Below, piece by piece: positions 1 through 7,319 of a stretch of DNA of 24,483 nucleotides. The notes under the pieces were generated by a model. The model saw only the letters and a list, made by a program, of their open reading frames with translations, was not told the origin of the DNA and did no database searches. Both the position numbers and the translations under genes were made by a program. Source of the DNA: JAFGTE01 sp043800105 (GTDB taxonomy: Bacteria; Patescibacteriota; Gracilibacteria; UM-FILTER-43-11); the NCBI GenBank assembly GCA_043800105.1, contig JAZDNJ010000028.1:1-24483 (forward strand). Direction: 5' to 3'. Numbering within the stretch: the first letter of the stretch is position 1; every line of letters starts with the position of its first letter.

Positions 1-2
1 CC

Positions 3-983
3 AAAAAGATTATTTACACAGGACCGGCTAAGACTGAAAAGGACTTTGAACTGATTCTGGATAATTACAAAAAAATCACCGTCAATCTGGAAAGCGAGAG
101 GGAAATGGAACTGCTGGCTAAAATGGCCGCGAAACGAAAAATTGTGGCACGATGCGGGGTGCGGATTGTTACCGCCATGCAGGCGGGCTGGACCAAATTC
201 GGAATTCCGATTGCCCAGCTGGCTGATTTTTTCCGCAAGGCCCAAAAATTCCCGTCCCTGAATTTCTGCGGAATCCATTTTCACATCAGCTTTAACCATA
301 CTCCAGAAAAGTACGTAAGAACCCTGTCGGAACTGGCGCATTATCTGTTTTCGAATTTCACGAAAGAAGAGAGGGATCGTTTTGAATATCTGGATATCGG
401 CGGCGGTTACTATCCCGAGCATTTTATGGCCATGTACTCATGGAACCCCGACCAGACCATTAACCTGCCCCCCGAAATACTTGACAGGGTTTTTGAGGAC
501 AAATTCGAATCAAGAATCGTTCCCCTTTGCACAGATCCCATTGAAGTGTTCGCGGCGCAAATCTCAGCCGCACTGAAATCCAAAATCCGGCCGCTTATAC
601 CCAACGCGGAATTTTACGCGGAACCCGGCCGCTTTATTTCACACAGCTCTATGCACTTTCTGCTCCGGCTGATGGACATTAAAGAGGGGCGGATCGGAAT
701 TACGGACGGTGGCACAAATCTGGTCGGCTGGGAACTTTTTCAGTTCTATTACTACGCTCCTATTTTTAATCTTTCTCAGTTCAGCGTCACGCGTGAAATC
801 CCTTTCGTTACCTATGGGTCGCTCTGCACACCGGAAGATCTTTGGGGCTATTACCTGTACACAGCGGGTAAGCCAAAAGAAGGTGACGTACTCCTGATTC
901 CGTATCAGGGTGCTTACACATACACGCTTGCTCAGACTTTCATCAAAGAAATCGCATCGGTTTATGACTTAGTTCAGGACTGA
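3..983 (+). CDS. PLP-dependent decarboxylase, Orn/DAP/Arg group IV family (5' truncated by window edge)
   Basis: The frame is open from base 3, so the gene begins left of the window and the ATG at 105 is internal; 326 codons are visible. Seen: a family-like opening segment (KKIIYTGPAKTEKDFEL), a GIHFHISFN segment at the place of the family HxHxGS strand, DIGGGY, the EPGRF motif that contacts PLP phosphate, GSLCTPED at the place of the active-site Cys-x-x-x-Asp, and a C-terminal QGAYTYTL that supplies the Tyr near the cofactor. The lysine that holds PLP would lie in the missing N-terminal part (family members are about 400 residues). The family decarboxylates diaminopimelate, ornithine, arginine or carboxynorspermidine. 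I cannot assign the substrate; the substitutions in HxHxGS and the unusual C-terminal half argue against a confident LysA call. It ends 3 nt before a convergent gene. Confidence 0.85.
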   Translation, partial: KKIIYTGPAKTEKDFELILDNYKKITVNLESEREMELLAKMAAKRKIVARCGVRIVTAMQAGWTKFGIPIAQLADFFRKAQKFPSLNFCGIHFHISFNHTPEKYVRTLSELAHYLFSNFTKEERDRFEYLDIGGGYYPEHFMAMYSWNPDQTINLPPEILDRVFEDKFESRIVPLCTDPIEVFAAQISAALKSKIRPLIPNAEFYAEPGRFISHSSMHFLLRLMDIKEGRIGITDGGTNLVGWELFQFYYYAPIFNLSQFSVTREIPFVTYGSLCTPEDLWGYYLYTAGKPKEGDVLLIPYQGAYTYTLAQTFIKEIASVYDLVQD

Positions 984-986
984 ACT

Positions 987-1367
987 CTAGTCCCGGCTGC
1001 TAAAATAAAATTCAATCAGAAGCACAATCGCCAGAAGCAACAGGCCGTCCCACCAGGTGAGCACCCGAAGGCGCTGGAAGGCCAGCCCCACGATGACCAT
1101 GATCGACAGCAGAGTTCCCTGACGCAGGGAAGTGTTCAGGTGAACGTTGTAGATCTCTTTTTTGTTTGCCCAAACGCGCAGAAAGTAAAAAAACAGCGCG
1201 AAGGTGCCGGCTAAAGCAATAAATAAACTGGAATAAAAAAGGGACAGACCAAGAGATGGCTGAGAAAAAGGACTCAGTTTGTAAACCACCACAAACCAGG
1301 ATGCCCAGCTTAGGAGTGAGGCGATGAAGATGGCGGTGATATAGGTATTGTGGATCATCCACCACAA
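987..1367 (-). CDS. Small four-helix membrane protein, uncharacterised CPR-type
   Basis: A 126-residue protein with four hydrophobic stretches at about residues 10-30, 40-62, 85-100 and 104-122, separated by short charged loops. The loop between helices 2 and 3 contains a conserved-looking NTSLRQGTLLS segment. I recognise the general layout as a small membrane protein family common in Candidate Phyla Radiation genomes, with no known function. The start could be Met1 or Met4 (three codons later); neither has a Shine-Dalgarno sequence. It is divergent from the large surface protein at 1430 and ends 3 nt from the convergent decarboxylase gene, leaving no room for a terminator between them. Confidence 0.75.
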   Translation of the reverse strand: MWWMIHNTYITAIFIASLLSWASWFVVVYKLSPFSQPSLGLSLFYSSLFIALAGTFALFFYFLRVWANKKEIYNVHLNTSLRQGTLLSIMVIVGLAFQRLRVLTWWDGLLLLAIVLLIEFYFSSRD

Positions 1368-1399
1368 TGTACACCAAAGAGGTTTTTTTGTGAATTTTT

Positions 1400-1408
1400 T
1401 GGTATAAT
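1400..1408 (+). promoter_or_regulatory. Extended -10 promoter of the SLH/RlpA/CAP gene
   Basis: TGG followed by a perfect TATAAT (1403-1408) is an extended -10 element. No -35 hexamer is evident at the usual spacing. Transcription would begin near 1415, giving a leader of only about 15 nt before the ATG at 1430, with no Shine-Dalgarno sequence in it. Confidence 0.65.
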
Positions 1409-1429
1409 GTTTCCGATTTAAAATGAACC

Positions 1430-4180
1430 ATGAAAAAAATCACCGCATTTTCTTTTTTTGTTGCCGCTTTTCTGGTGCTCAGTCAGTCCGCGCACGCCGT
1501 CTTTTCGGGCGTCACCAGCAGTCACCAGTATTACGAAGCTATTGAGTATTTACAGGAGAATGGCATTGTAGAGGGATACGCGGATGGCAGTTTCCGCCCG
1601 GACCAGCAGGTGAACCGGGCCGAAGCTCTCAAAATTATTCTGCTGGGTTCCGGCGTGCTGGTTCCCGAAATACAGGATCAGGAAATATTTCCGGACGTGC
1701 TTTACGGCACCTGGTACGCCAAATACGCGGCCAAAGGCAGGAATCTGGGAATTGTTGGCGGAGACAGCGATACAGGCATGTTCCGCCCCGGCGATACGAT
1801 CAATCTGGCGGAGATTTTAAAGATACTGCTGAAAACAAATCACGTCGAGACGACAGCTCCGGATGAGAACCCTTACGCGGACGTACCGGCGGACGCATGG
1901 TTCGCCCCTTATTTTAGTTACGCCTTTTCCATTTCACTGCTCCCTCAGAGAGCGGATGAAGATGTGAAACCGGCCACACCGGTGACACGCGGACTAATGG
2001 CCCAGCTTATGTACCAGCTGGCGATGAAGCCGGAGGGGTACCAGGAAGGCAAGGCCAGCTATTATGGCGCCGCCTTTCATGGCAAAGGCACGGCCAGCGG
2101 CGAGGTTTTTGACGCCTCCCTTTTTACCGCCGCCCACCGCACCCTGCCCTTTGGCATCTGGCTGAAAGTGAAGAATCTGGACAACGGTAAAGAAACCTAC
2201 GTGCGGGTGAACGACCGCGGACCTTACGGTGATGAAAATCGTATTGTTGATCTCAGCAAAGCCGCTTTTGAAGCCATTGCCCCACTTTCGCAGGGCATCG
2301 CTTCAGTTTCTATCACGCCCGTCAGCGGACCGCCAGGCGGAAGTTCCGCCCCGAAAGCGTCGGCCGCCTGCCCCGGTAAACCAACGCTTAAATACTATTC
2401 CGAAAGCGCCTTCGAAAATATCACCCTGAATGCCTCACTGCCAAATACATTCCTCGCAGATGAGGTATTTTTTCTGGAAGGAAATTCCGCCAGTTCGAAA
2501 AAGGAAGTCAGCGCCTTTCTGGCTCCCGATTCCAAAACCCAGTTCCCCTTCACGACTCAAAAAAACAATGACGGCACTTTCAGTATTCCGGTTTTTTTCC
2601 CGGGCGCTGGCAATTACAATCTGGGGGTGATTCCGGGCGATTCCGGGTCAAGTGTGGTGGAAAGCGTTACCGCGCTGCCCGTCAGCTGTCTTACACAATC
2701 CGAAAATTCCGCTCTGCCTGCGCCAACGGATCTTAATATTAGCATCAGCCAGGGCGACCTGGTAGTTCAGTGGACTCAGGATCCCGGCCACGATGTCAGC
2801 AAAGTCAGCTTTATTCAGGGAACGAAGCGAAAAGACTATTTTGTGCGCGGAAAAACTCAGCTAACCCCCCACTATCCGGATTTTGAGGGCTGGTCGGCCG
2901 GAGACACGCAGGTACAGATCCGTAGCGCCAGCCTGGACGGAGCTTCTTTCTCGGAACCAGGAGCCGTTGCCTGGAGTCCGCCTCTCAGTTCCAGTTTCAA
3001 TGCCAAAACGCACCACCAATATATTGTGGAAGATGAAAAAGTTAATGTTCTCAGCCTGCCCGCCACGCTGAAGTCCGGAAGTCCGCTTAATTTTAAAGTA
3101 GACCCGAAAGTGAATCTTAATGCCGTCGGCTGGGTAATACTACCAAATGGCCAGACGGAGGAGCTGGCCCTTAACAGCCCGACCCACACAGCATACAAAG
3201 GAACGCTGGGGACTGATATTTTTCCCGCCTCCGCCAGCGATGTCCGCCTGAGCTACACCCCAACAAGCGGCAGTCTGTATTTCTTTGAAATCAACGACGA
3301 ACAGGGTATCGCGGCCGTTAACATTCCCGTTTACGCGGAAATCACCTACCCGCTTATCCCCAATCCGACGGACCTTGCAGATCTTCAGACGGCAAGTCTT
3401 AGTTCCGATCCTGGCGCCCTGCAAAGCGAGATGCTCCAGCTGGTTAACGCGGACCGGGCGGCTCAGGGGTTTGGCCCTGTCAGCCTGAATTCCAGCCTGA
3501 CCCAGCTTTCCCAGGCCAAGAGTGACGATATGGCTGAGCGGGGTTATTTCGGCCACTGGAATCCTGAAGGCATGACCTCCAATGACCTCCGGAAGAACTA
3601 CGCCATCGCCCAGTATGTTTCGGAAAATATCGCACGGGACGTTTCAGTTTCCCTGGCGGAATACGGCCTGATGCGTAGCGCCTCCCACAGAAGCAACATT
3701 CTGAATCCTGAGTGGCAGAGAGTCGGTTTCGGCTTTACACAGGACGGCGACAACGGAATTATTTTTGTGCAGATTTTTTCGGATAACCCGATTGATTTTT
3801 CTGAAGTGGCCGATCTGCGCTCCGAAGTCGTATCGGCTTTGAACGCTGAGCGGAGCACGGCGATTAACCTGCAAGATGACCTGAACTCACTCGCCCAGTC
3901 CTGGGTCGATAAATGGATTTCGGAAAAGTGGTGCGACATTTCTGCAGCTTCCTGCAATCCTCTGACCGCCCCCGACGGCACTTTCACGGATTCACTGCGG
4001 AACGGCGGAGTGTCTGAAACATTAGGGGCTTACTATAGGGGCGACAGCAGTTTTGAAAACGCTAAAAAAGCTATTGCCGAAAATACCGGTATGCATGACA
4101 GTCGCTGGAAGAAAATCGGAATCGGCATAAAGCAGGATAGCTTCGGAATCATCCATTTCATTATTACCTATACGGAATAG
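1430..4180 (+). CDS. Secreted SLH - RlpA-like - CAP - CAP domain surface protein
   Basis: 916 residues. Residues 1-23 are a signal peptide (charged MKK, hydrophobic core, cleavage after AHA). Three S-layer homology repeats follow (about 24-200), with NGIVEGYADGSFRP and FPDVLYGTWYAKY type motifs; these normally anchor proteins to secondary wall polymer. Residues 206-298 form an RlpA-like double-psi beta-barrel (GKASYYG, TASGE, TLPFG, VNDRGPY) that keeps Glu225 and Asp262, the acidic residues needed for lytic transglycosylase activity in RlpA. About 310-650 looks like beta-rich Ig-like spacer. Residues 667-795 are a CAP/SCP domain with His709, Glu732 and His753 in the usual motifs (GHW, SENIA, SASHRSNIL). 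Residues 797-916 are a second, degenerate CAP copy. Likely acts at the outer wall in peptidoglycan remodelling or adhesion; the function is inferred from domains. It ends 4 nt from the convergent ndk. Confidence 0.9.
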   Translation: MKKITAFSFFVAAFLVLSQSAHAVFSGVTSSHQYYEAIEYLQENGIVEGYADGSFRPDQQVNRAEALKIILLGSGVLVPEIQDQEIFPDVLYGTWYAKYAAKGRNLGIVGGDSDTGMFRPGDTINLAEILKILLKTNHVETTAPDENPYADVPADAWFAPYFSYAFSISLLPQRADEDVKPATPVTRGLMAQLMYQLAMKPEGYQEGKASYYGAAFHGKGTASGEVFDASLFTAAHRTLPFGIWLKVKNLDNGKETYVRVNDRGPYGDENRIVDLSKAAFEAIAPLSQGIASVSITPVSGPPGGSSAPKASAACPGKPTLKYYSESAFENITLNASLPNTFLADEVFFLEGNSASSKKEVSAFLAPDSKTQFPFTTQKNNDGTFSIPVFFPGAGNYNLGVIPGDSGSSVVESVTALPVSCLTQSENSALPAPTDLNISISQGDLVVQWTQDPGHDVSKVSFIQGTKRKDYFVRGKTQLTPHYPDFEGWSAGDTQVQIRSASLDGASFSEPGAVAWSPPLSSSFNAKTHHQYIVEDEKVNVLSLPATLKSGSPLNFKVDPKVNLNAVGWVILPNGQTEELALNSPTHTAYKGTLGTDIFPASASDVRLSYTPTSGSLYFFEINDEQGIAAVNIPVYAEITYPLIPNPTDLADLQTASLSSDPGALQSEMLQLVNADRAAQGFGPVSLNSSLTQLSQAKSDDMAERGYFGHWNPEGMTSNDLRKNYAIAQYVSENIARDVSVSLAEYGLMRSASHRSNILNPEWQRVGFGFTQDGDNGIIFVQIFSDNPIDFSEVADLRSEVVSALNAERSTAINLQDDLNSLAQSWVDKWISEKWCDISAASCNPLTAPDGTFTDSLRNGGVSETLGAYYRGDSSFENAKKAIAENTGMHDSRWKKIGIGIKQDSFGIIHFIITYTE

Positions 4181-4184
4181 GTTT

Positions 4185-4646
4185 TCAGGCTTCGCCTTCC
4201 GCGTACAGGTGCTGGATGCGCGTCATATCCCACTCAAAGAGTTCGTCTTTTTTGAAGAAGCGTGGAACTTCGACGCGGGCGGTTTCAAGGCTGTCGGAGG
4301 CGTGCACGACGTTTGACTGCAGGCTCATGGCCAGATCGCCGCGAATGGTGCCGGCGGTGGCTTTCCTTGCGTTGGTCACGCCGGCGATCGTCCGGACGGT
4401 TTCAACGGCTTCCACCCCTTCCCAGCACTGGGCAATGACAGGCGCGGACATCATAAATGTCTTCACGCCTGGAAAAAAAGGTTTGTCGGCAATGTGCGCG
4501 TAATGTTCTTTGAGCAGACCTTCTGAAAGTTTCATCATTTTGCTGCCGATCAGTTTTAGGCCTTTTTGCTCAAGGCGGCGGGTCACCTCACCAACCAGGC
4601 CGCGCTGGAGGCCGTCGGGTTTTATGAGTACAAGGGTGCGTTCCAT
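4185..4646 (-). CDS. ndk: Nucleoside diphosphate kinase
   Basis: 153 residues, close to the family's usual 140-150. It transfers the gamma phosphate from ATP to other NDPs through a phosphohistidine in the cytoplasm. Seen: the N-terminal ERTLVLIKPDG strand with Lys9, the Kpn-loop region, RGDLA, and the active-site segment NVVHASDS with His115. The C-terminus (ELFEWD) is also typical. The start is ATG with no Shine-Dalgarno; the upstream 30 nt are A/T only in long runs. It lies 32 nt downstream of the M16 peptidase gene on the same strand in transcript order, so the two may be co-transcribed. Confidence 0.97.
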   Translation of the reverse strand: MERTLVLIKPDGLQRGLVGEVTRRLEQKGLKLIGSKMMKLSEGLLKEHYAHIADKPFFPGVKTFMMSAPVIAQCWEGVEAVETVRTIAGVTNARKATAGTIRGDLAMSLQSNVVHASDSLETARVEVPRFFKKDELFEWDMTRIQHLYAEGEA

Positions 4647-4678
4647 ATTTTAATCAATTACTAATTAAAAATTACAAA

Positions 4679-5947
4679 TTATTTATAGCGCAATAAGCCT
4701 GCGAAATGTTTTTCATCGTCAAATGGACCGATCATGGCCATCTTCATTTTTTCTTCCGCGAAAAGCGTCCTGGCGACACGCTGAATGTCTTCGATGCTGA
4801 CCGCGTCAATTTTCCGTAAGATTTCATCCATACTCCGCACTGTGGGGTAAAGCAGGGCCTGTTTGCCCATCATATGAGCGTATTCCTCTGAATCTTCCAG
4901 GCGCAGGATGATCTTACCTTTCATAAATTCCTTTCCTTTTTTCAGTTCGGCTTCACTGACTGGCTCTTTAGTGATGAGCTGATATTCATGCAAAATCGCT
5001 TCGATGGCCATGTCTACCCTGGTGATATCCACGCCTGCGGAAGTGGTGATAGCGCCGGTATCGGAGTAATCATCGGTACTTGTGCGGACGTAATAACAAA
5101 GGCCTTTCTGTTCGCGCACGTGCATAAACATACGGGAACTCATGTTTCCGCCTAAAATCACACTGAGGACCTTTTCGGCGTACTCGTCTTTGTGGCGGGC
5201 GGGCAGGCCGGGGAATCCGATGATGATATGCCCCTGCTCCGTTTTTTTGTGCTGCATGATCAGTTGCTTTTCCGTCGGCATTTCAACGTAAGGCTTAAAG
5301 TCAAAGGCGCGCCTGCCTGCCTGTACTGGAAAGTACTTATCGATAAGCTGCATGACTTCGTTTTCACCGTAACTTCCGGATATACTGATAACCGTGTTGT
5401 CAGCCGTGTAAAGGGCGTTTTTGTATTCCACAAACTGGTCGCGCTTCAGAGCCATAATGGTCTCACGTGTGCCGATCTGGTCCCAGCCCATTGGCTGGTC
5501 GCCAAAAAGCAGGCGTTCGAAATCCCAGCCGACCTGATACATGGGGGTGTCCTGATACATGTTGTACTCCTCCATGATCACATTCCTTTCCTTTTCGACT
5601 TCTTCAGGCAGGAAAGTGGCAGCTGTCATCATGTCACCGATGACGTCGAAGGCGATTTCTTTTTGATGGGAGGCGAGTTTAACGTAATAGCCGGCGTATT
5701 CCTTTCCGGTAAAAGCGTTGAAGTCACCGCCCACACTGTCTATGGCGGTCGAGACCTCAGCAGCGTTTGTATAGCGCTTAGCACCTTTGAAGAACATGTG
5801 TTCCAGGTAGTGTGAAATTCCGTTGATGTCACGCGTTTCGTAACGTGAACCGGCCCCTACAAGGCAAAGAACCGTAACTGATTTGGTGCCTTCGATGGGC
5901 GTTAATATTACTTTAAGGCCGTTGGGGAGGGTGGTGAGTTTGTGCAT
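4679..5947 (-). CDS. M16 family zinc metallopeptidase (processing-peptidase type)
   Basis: I place the start at the ATG giving MHKLTTLPNGLKV, the usual N-terminus of the family, not at a longer in-frame ATG at 6016 whose extra 23 residues look unlike protein of this family. Length is 422 residues, one two-domain M16B unit. The inverted zinc motif HYLEH (His46, Glu49, His50) is intact and the third ligand Glu126 lies 76 residues after His50, as in active members. GKEYAGYYVKLAS and the C-terminal R/Y region (GLCYYVRTS) match the catalytic and substrate-binding parts. Such enzymes digest peptides or trim signal sequences. There is no signal peptide, so it is probably cytoplasmic. A candidate promoter (TTGTGC, 17 nt, TAAACT) lies just upstream within 5948-6028. 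Confidence 0.93.
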   Translation of the reverse strand: MHKLTTLPNGLKVILTPIEGTKSVTVLCLVGAGSRYETRDINGISHYLEHMFFKGAKRYTNAAEVSTAIDSVGGDFNAFTGKEYAGYYVKLASHQKEIAFDVIGDMMTAATFLPEEVEKERNVIMEEYNMYQDTPMYQVGWDFERLLFGDQPMGWDQIGTRETIMALKRDQFVEYKNALYTADNTVISISGSYGENEVMQLIDKYFPVQAGRRAFDFKPYVEMPTEKQLIMQHKKTEQGHIIIGFPGLPARHKDEYAEKVLSVILGGNMSSRMFMHVREQKGLCYYVRTSTDDYSDTGAITTSAGVDITRVDMAIEAILHEYQLITKEPVSEAELKKGKEFMKGKIILRLEDSEEYAHMMGKQALLYPTVRSMDEILRKIDAVSIEDIQRVARTLFAEEKMKMAMIGPFDDEKHFAGLLRYK

Positions 5948-6028
5948 TTTTATTGGTTTATCGCTAGCAAAGTTTACAGAAAAAACGCCAGATGCACAAG
6001 AATGCGCAAAGGGCAATCAGGAACGAAC

Positions 6029-6280
6029 TTAACGATAAATTTCTTTCCGATGACCGATTTGATTGATTCGGATCGTGTCATCAGCAACATCGAAAATCAC
6101 CCGATAATCACCGATGCGATATCGGTATTGACCCAGTTCCGAGTCTGTCAAAGTGTCCGCAAAAACAAGCGGATCATCATGCAGGATATACCACGCCAGC
6201 TTTTTTTTAAGGCGTCTTTTTGTATTCATGTCCAATTGCTCCAGCTGTTTCTGGGCTTTGATTGCTAATCTAATCAACAT
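6029..6280 (-). CDS. RelE/ParE-family toxin
   Basis: I choose the ATG at 6280, giving 83 residues beginning MLIRLAIKAQKQLEQLD, which matches the beta-strand/helix start of the RelE fold; a longer frame from 6331 would add 17 unrelated residues. Seen: an N-terminal helix hairpin rich in Lys/Arg, the RYRIGDYRVIF strand pair, and the closing GHRKEIYR, where Arg, His and Tyr supply the usual RNase residues of ribosome-dependent toxins. The start overlaps the 3' end of the antitoxin gene by 11 nt, a typical sign of translational coupling. The target is inferred (mRNA on the ribosome); ParE-like gyrase toxins are close relatives and cannot be excluded. Confidence 0.9.
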   Translation of the reverse strand: MLIRLAIKAQKQLEQLDMNTKRRLKKKLAWYILHDDPLVFADTLTDSELGQYRYRIGDYRVIFDVADDTIRINQIGHRKEIYR

Positions 6281-6557
6281 CTGCAAATGCTTCTTCAAAT
6301 GATACATGTTCTCCTCGTTCAAACTCTGCACGTGCTTCTCTGATACCTTTTAGGTAACGAGGAGATGAAAGCCCTTCCATATCTTCCAACAAGGATTCCC
6401 AAAAATGTGCCGGTAAAAAAACACCGATACTTTCGCCGTTCTTTACAACGTTGTAATAAATTCCCTGTTCTTCCGCATTTTTGACCATTTTGGCAAATTG
6501 AGACTGAAAATTGCGGGTAGAGATGATTTTTTGGGCTGTCAGAAGGTGTAAAGACAT
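6270..6557 (-). CDS. Phd/YefM-family antitoxin
   Basis: 95 residues. The N-terminal half (ISTRNFQSQFAKMVKNAEE, then YYNVVKNGESIGVFLP) is the Phd/YefM DNA-binding fold. The acidic C-terminal third (IREARAEFERGEHVSFEEA) is the flexible part that would wrap the toxin. It is first gene of the pair and overlaps the toxin start. A promoter with repeated operator-like sequences lies directly upstream, as expected for a self-repressing toxin-antitoxin operon. There is no Shine-Dalgarno before the ATG. Confidence 0.9.
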   Translation of the reverse strand: MSLHLLTAQKIISTRNFQSQFAKMVKNAEEQGIYYNVVKNGESIGVFLPAHFWESLLEDMEGLSSPRYLKGIREARAEFERGEHVSFEEAFADVD

Positions 6558-6567
6558 ATTTACAATT

Positions 6568-6617
6568 GTTTATCAAATAACTATCAATAGTTTATCAAAT
6601 AACTTACAAAAAGTCAA
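6568..6617 (-). promoter_or_regulatory. Toxin-antitoxin promoter with paired operator repeats
   Basis: On the minus strand TTGACT (6612-6617), a 17-nt spacer and TAAACT (6589-6594) form a promoter. A 14-nt word, GTTTATCAAATAAC on the plus strand, occurs exactly twice, at 6568-6581 and 6590-6603. The start-to-start distance is 22 nt, about two helical turns, and the small dyad CTAT-CA-ATAG (6581-6590) lies between them. One copy covers the -10/spacer and the other the start site, so antitoxin binding would block transcription. Confidence 0.7.
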
Positions 6618-6765
6618 ACGCAAAAAGGAGCCAGAAACCAATCAACAATACCAAAACCGTCTGTCTTGATCTGTTTTATCGGTGATAATTCGATCAGTGA
6701 ATCATATTTTCTGAAATCACAACTTTGTAATGGTTCAATAGCTTTGCATCACCTTGTGCAAAACT

Positions 6766-6897
6766 ATGTACATGCAATCCCCACTTACCCCGCATAAGAA
6801 TGGTTTCTCAGTCAGTTTATCTAGCGTCAGAAAAACGATTAAGCGGGCAGGGCTTACCCGTTACAGCAATTGGAGATGCAGACGCCTAATGAAGTGA
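6766..6897 (+). pseudogene. Possible remnant of a transposase helix-turn-helix segment
   Basis: A 43-codon frame whose centre reads FSVSLSSVRKTIKRAGLTRY. This resembles the recognition-helix part of helix-turn-helix segments in IS481-like and related DDE transposases (pattern V-S-x-S-T-V-x-R-x-L-K-R-x-G-L). No catalytic DDE segment, terminal repeats or partner frame is visible. If real it is only a scrap of a decayed element. The resemblance is by eye and a chance match in a short frame is quite possible. Confidence 0.22.
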
Positions 6898-6978
6898 TGC
6901 GAAGCTATTGACTAGAAAACATACATAGCGAAGAGGCCGGCGGTGGCGGGTGCGGCGGAGAATATTGAAGATTCGCGA

Positions 6979-7006
6979 TTTTTCGCTAACGAAGTTTAGC
7001 GAAAAA
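6979..7006. repeat. Perfect 11-bp inverted repeat with 6-nt loop
   Basis: TTTTTCGCTAA (6979-6989) pairs perfectly with TTAGCGAAAAA (6996-7006) across CGAAGT. The T and A runs at the stem base make it a candidate bidirectional terminator, though the GC core is only 4 bp and the flanking gene in either direction is distant. Confidence 0.6.
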
Positions 7007-7069
7007 AGGTGAATACACAAGGTGACAGATATTATGAATAAAGCGCTCCCTGTATATACTTCGCAGGCA

Positions 7070-7108
7070 TTATACAAATACATGTCTAAAAGACATCAAT
7101 TTGTATAA
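7070..7108. repeat. Long inverted repeat: 10 bp + 6 bp stems with AAA loop
   Basis: TTATACAAAT (7070-7079) pairs perfectly with ATTTGTATAA (7099-7108). After a 2x2 internal loop, ATGTCT (7082-7087) pairs with AGACAT (7091-7096) around a 3-nt loop. It lies just beyond the 3' hairpin of the small lipoprotein unit and might end its transcript. It lacks the GC-stem plus U-run of a classical terminator, so protein binding is an alternative. Confidence 0.65.
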
Positions 7109-7117
7109 CGAGTGTAT

Positions 7118-7178
7118 GGGGAACAGGCCGGCCGGTACGGTGTGACACCGGACCAGGCCAACCTGCGTGTGATTCCCC
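7118..7178 (-). other. Long imperfect hairpin at the 3' end of the small lipoprotein transcript
   Basis: Stems: 7118-7123 with 7173-7178 (6 bp), 7124-7133 with 7156-7165 (10 bp), 7134-7136 with 7152-7154, and 7138-7142 with 7146-7150 around a 3-nt loop. At 7128-7129/7160-7161 the plus strand has CC opposite AA, a mismatch, whereas the minus strand has UU opposite GG, two wobble pairs. The fold is therefore continuous only as minus-strand RNA, the strand of the lipoprotein gene that ends at 7181. No U-run follows, so it may protect the 3' end or be a regulatory RNA element. Confidence 0.6.
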
Positions 7179-7180
7179 CT

Positions 7181-7285
7181 CTACTCGCCGTAGACCTCCT
7201 CGGCTTCGGTCTCTGCGACCTGCACGACGCAGGCGGCGAGGGTGAGGGTGGTGGTGGCGATGGCAATGGCAACTGAGAGTTTCAT
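7181..7285 (-). CDS. Small lipoprotein, 34 residues
   Basis: ATG at 7285 to TAG at 7181. The protein begins MKLSVAIAIATTT, a short basic N-terminus and hydrophobic core, then LTLAAC, a good lipobox with Cys19 as the lipidated residue. The mature part is only 16 residues and acidic (Cys-Val-Val-Gln, then an E-rich tail ending VYGE). An AGGAG Shine-Dalgarno lies 7 nt before the ATG, unlike most genes here. A strong promoter and a structured leader precede it and a hairpin follows it. About 28 of 34 codons end in G or C, clearly more GC-biased than the neighbours, suggesting different origin or high expression. Size recalls entericidin-like lipoproteins, but the mature sequence does not match that family as I know it. 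Function unknown. Confidence 0.72.
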   Translation of the reverse strand: MKLSVAIAIATTTLTLAACVVQVAETEAEEVYGE

Positions 7286-7292
7286 ATCTCTT

Positions 7293-7297
7293 CTCCT
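7293..7297 (-). promoter_or_regulatory. Shine-Dalgarno of the small lipoprotein gene
   Basis: AGGAG on the minus strand with a 7-nt spacer to the ATG at 7285. It is the clearest Shine-Dalgarno in the window; most other starts here have none, so it supports this start and hints at a different history. Confidence 0.7.
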
Positions 7298-7319
7298 ACA
7301 TCCACTCGCGTTTTCTAAG

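Larger units (their letters stand above)
6558..7180. other. Non-coding region between the toxin-antitoxin operon and the small lipoprotein gene
   Basis: 623 nt without a convincing gene. It holds the toxin-antitoxin operator, a possible transposase scrap (6766-6897), a GC-rich patch of GGCGG words (about 6934-6958), and three hairpins (6979-7006, 7070-7108, 7118-7178). Open frames on the minus strand around 6886-7083 lack family signatures and overlap the hairpins, so I do not treat them as genes. Confidence 0.7.

Noticed and set aside
5948..6016. Longer start for the M16 peptidase
   Set aside because: The extra 23 residues have no family similarity and are not a credible signal peptide; MHKLTTLPNGLKV is the standard N-terminus.
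6886..7083. Minus-strand 65-codon frame
   Set aside because: It spans the hairpins at 6979-7006 and 7070-7083, has no start signal and no recognisable protein features.
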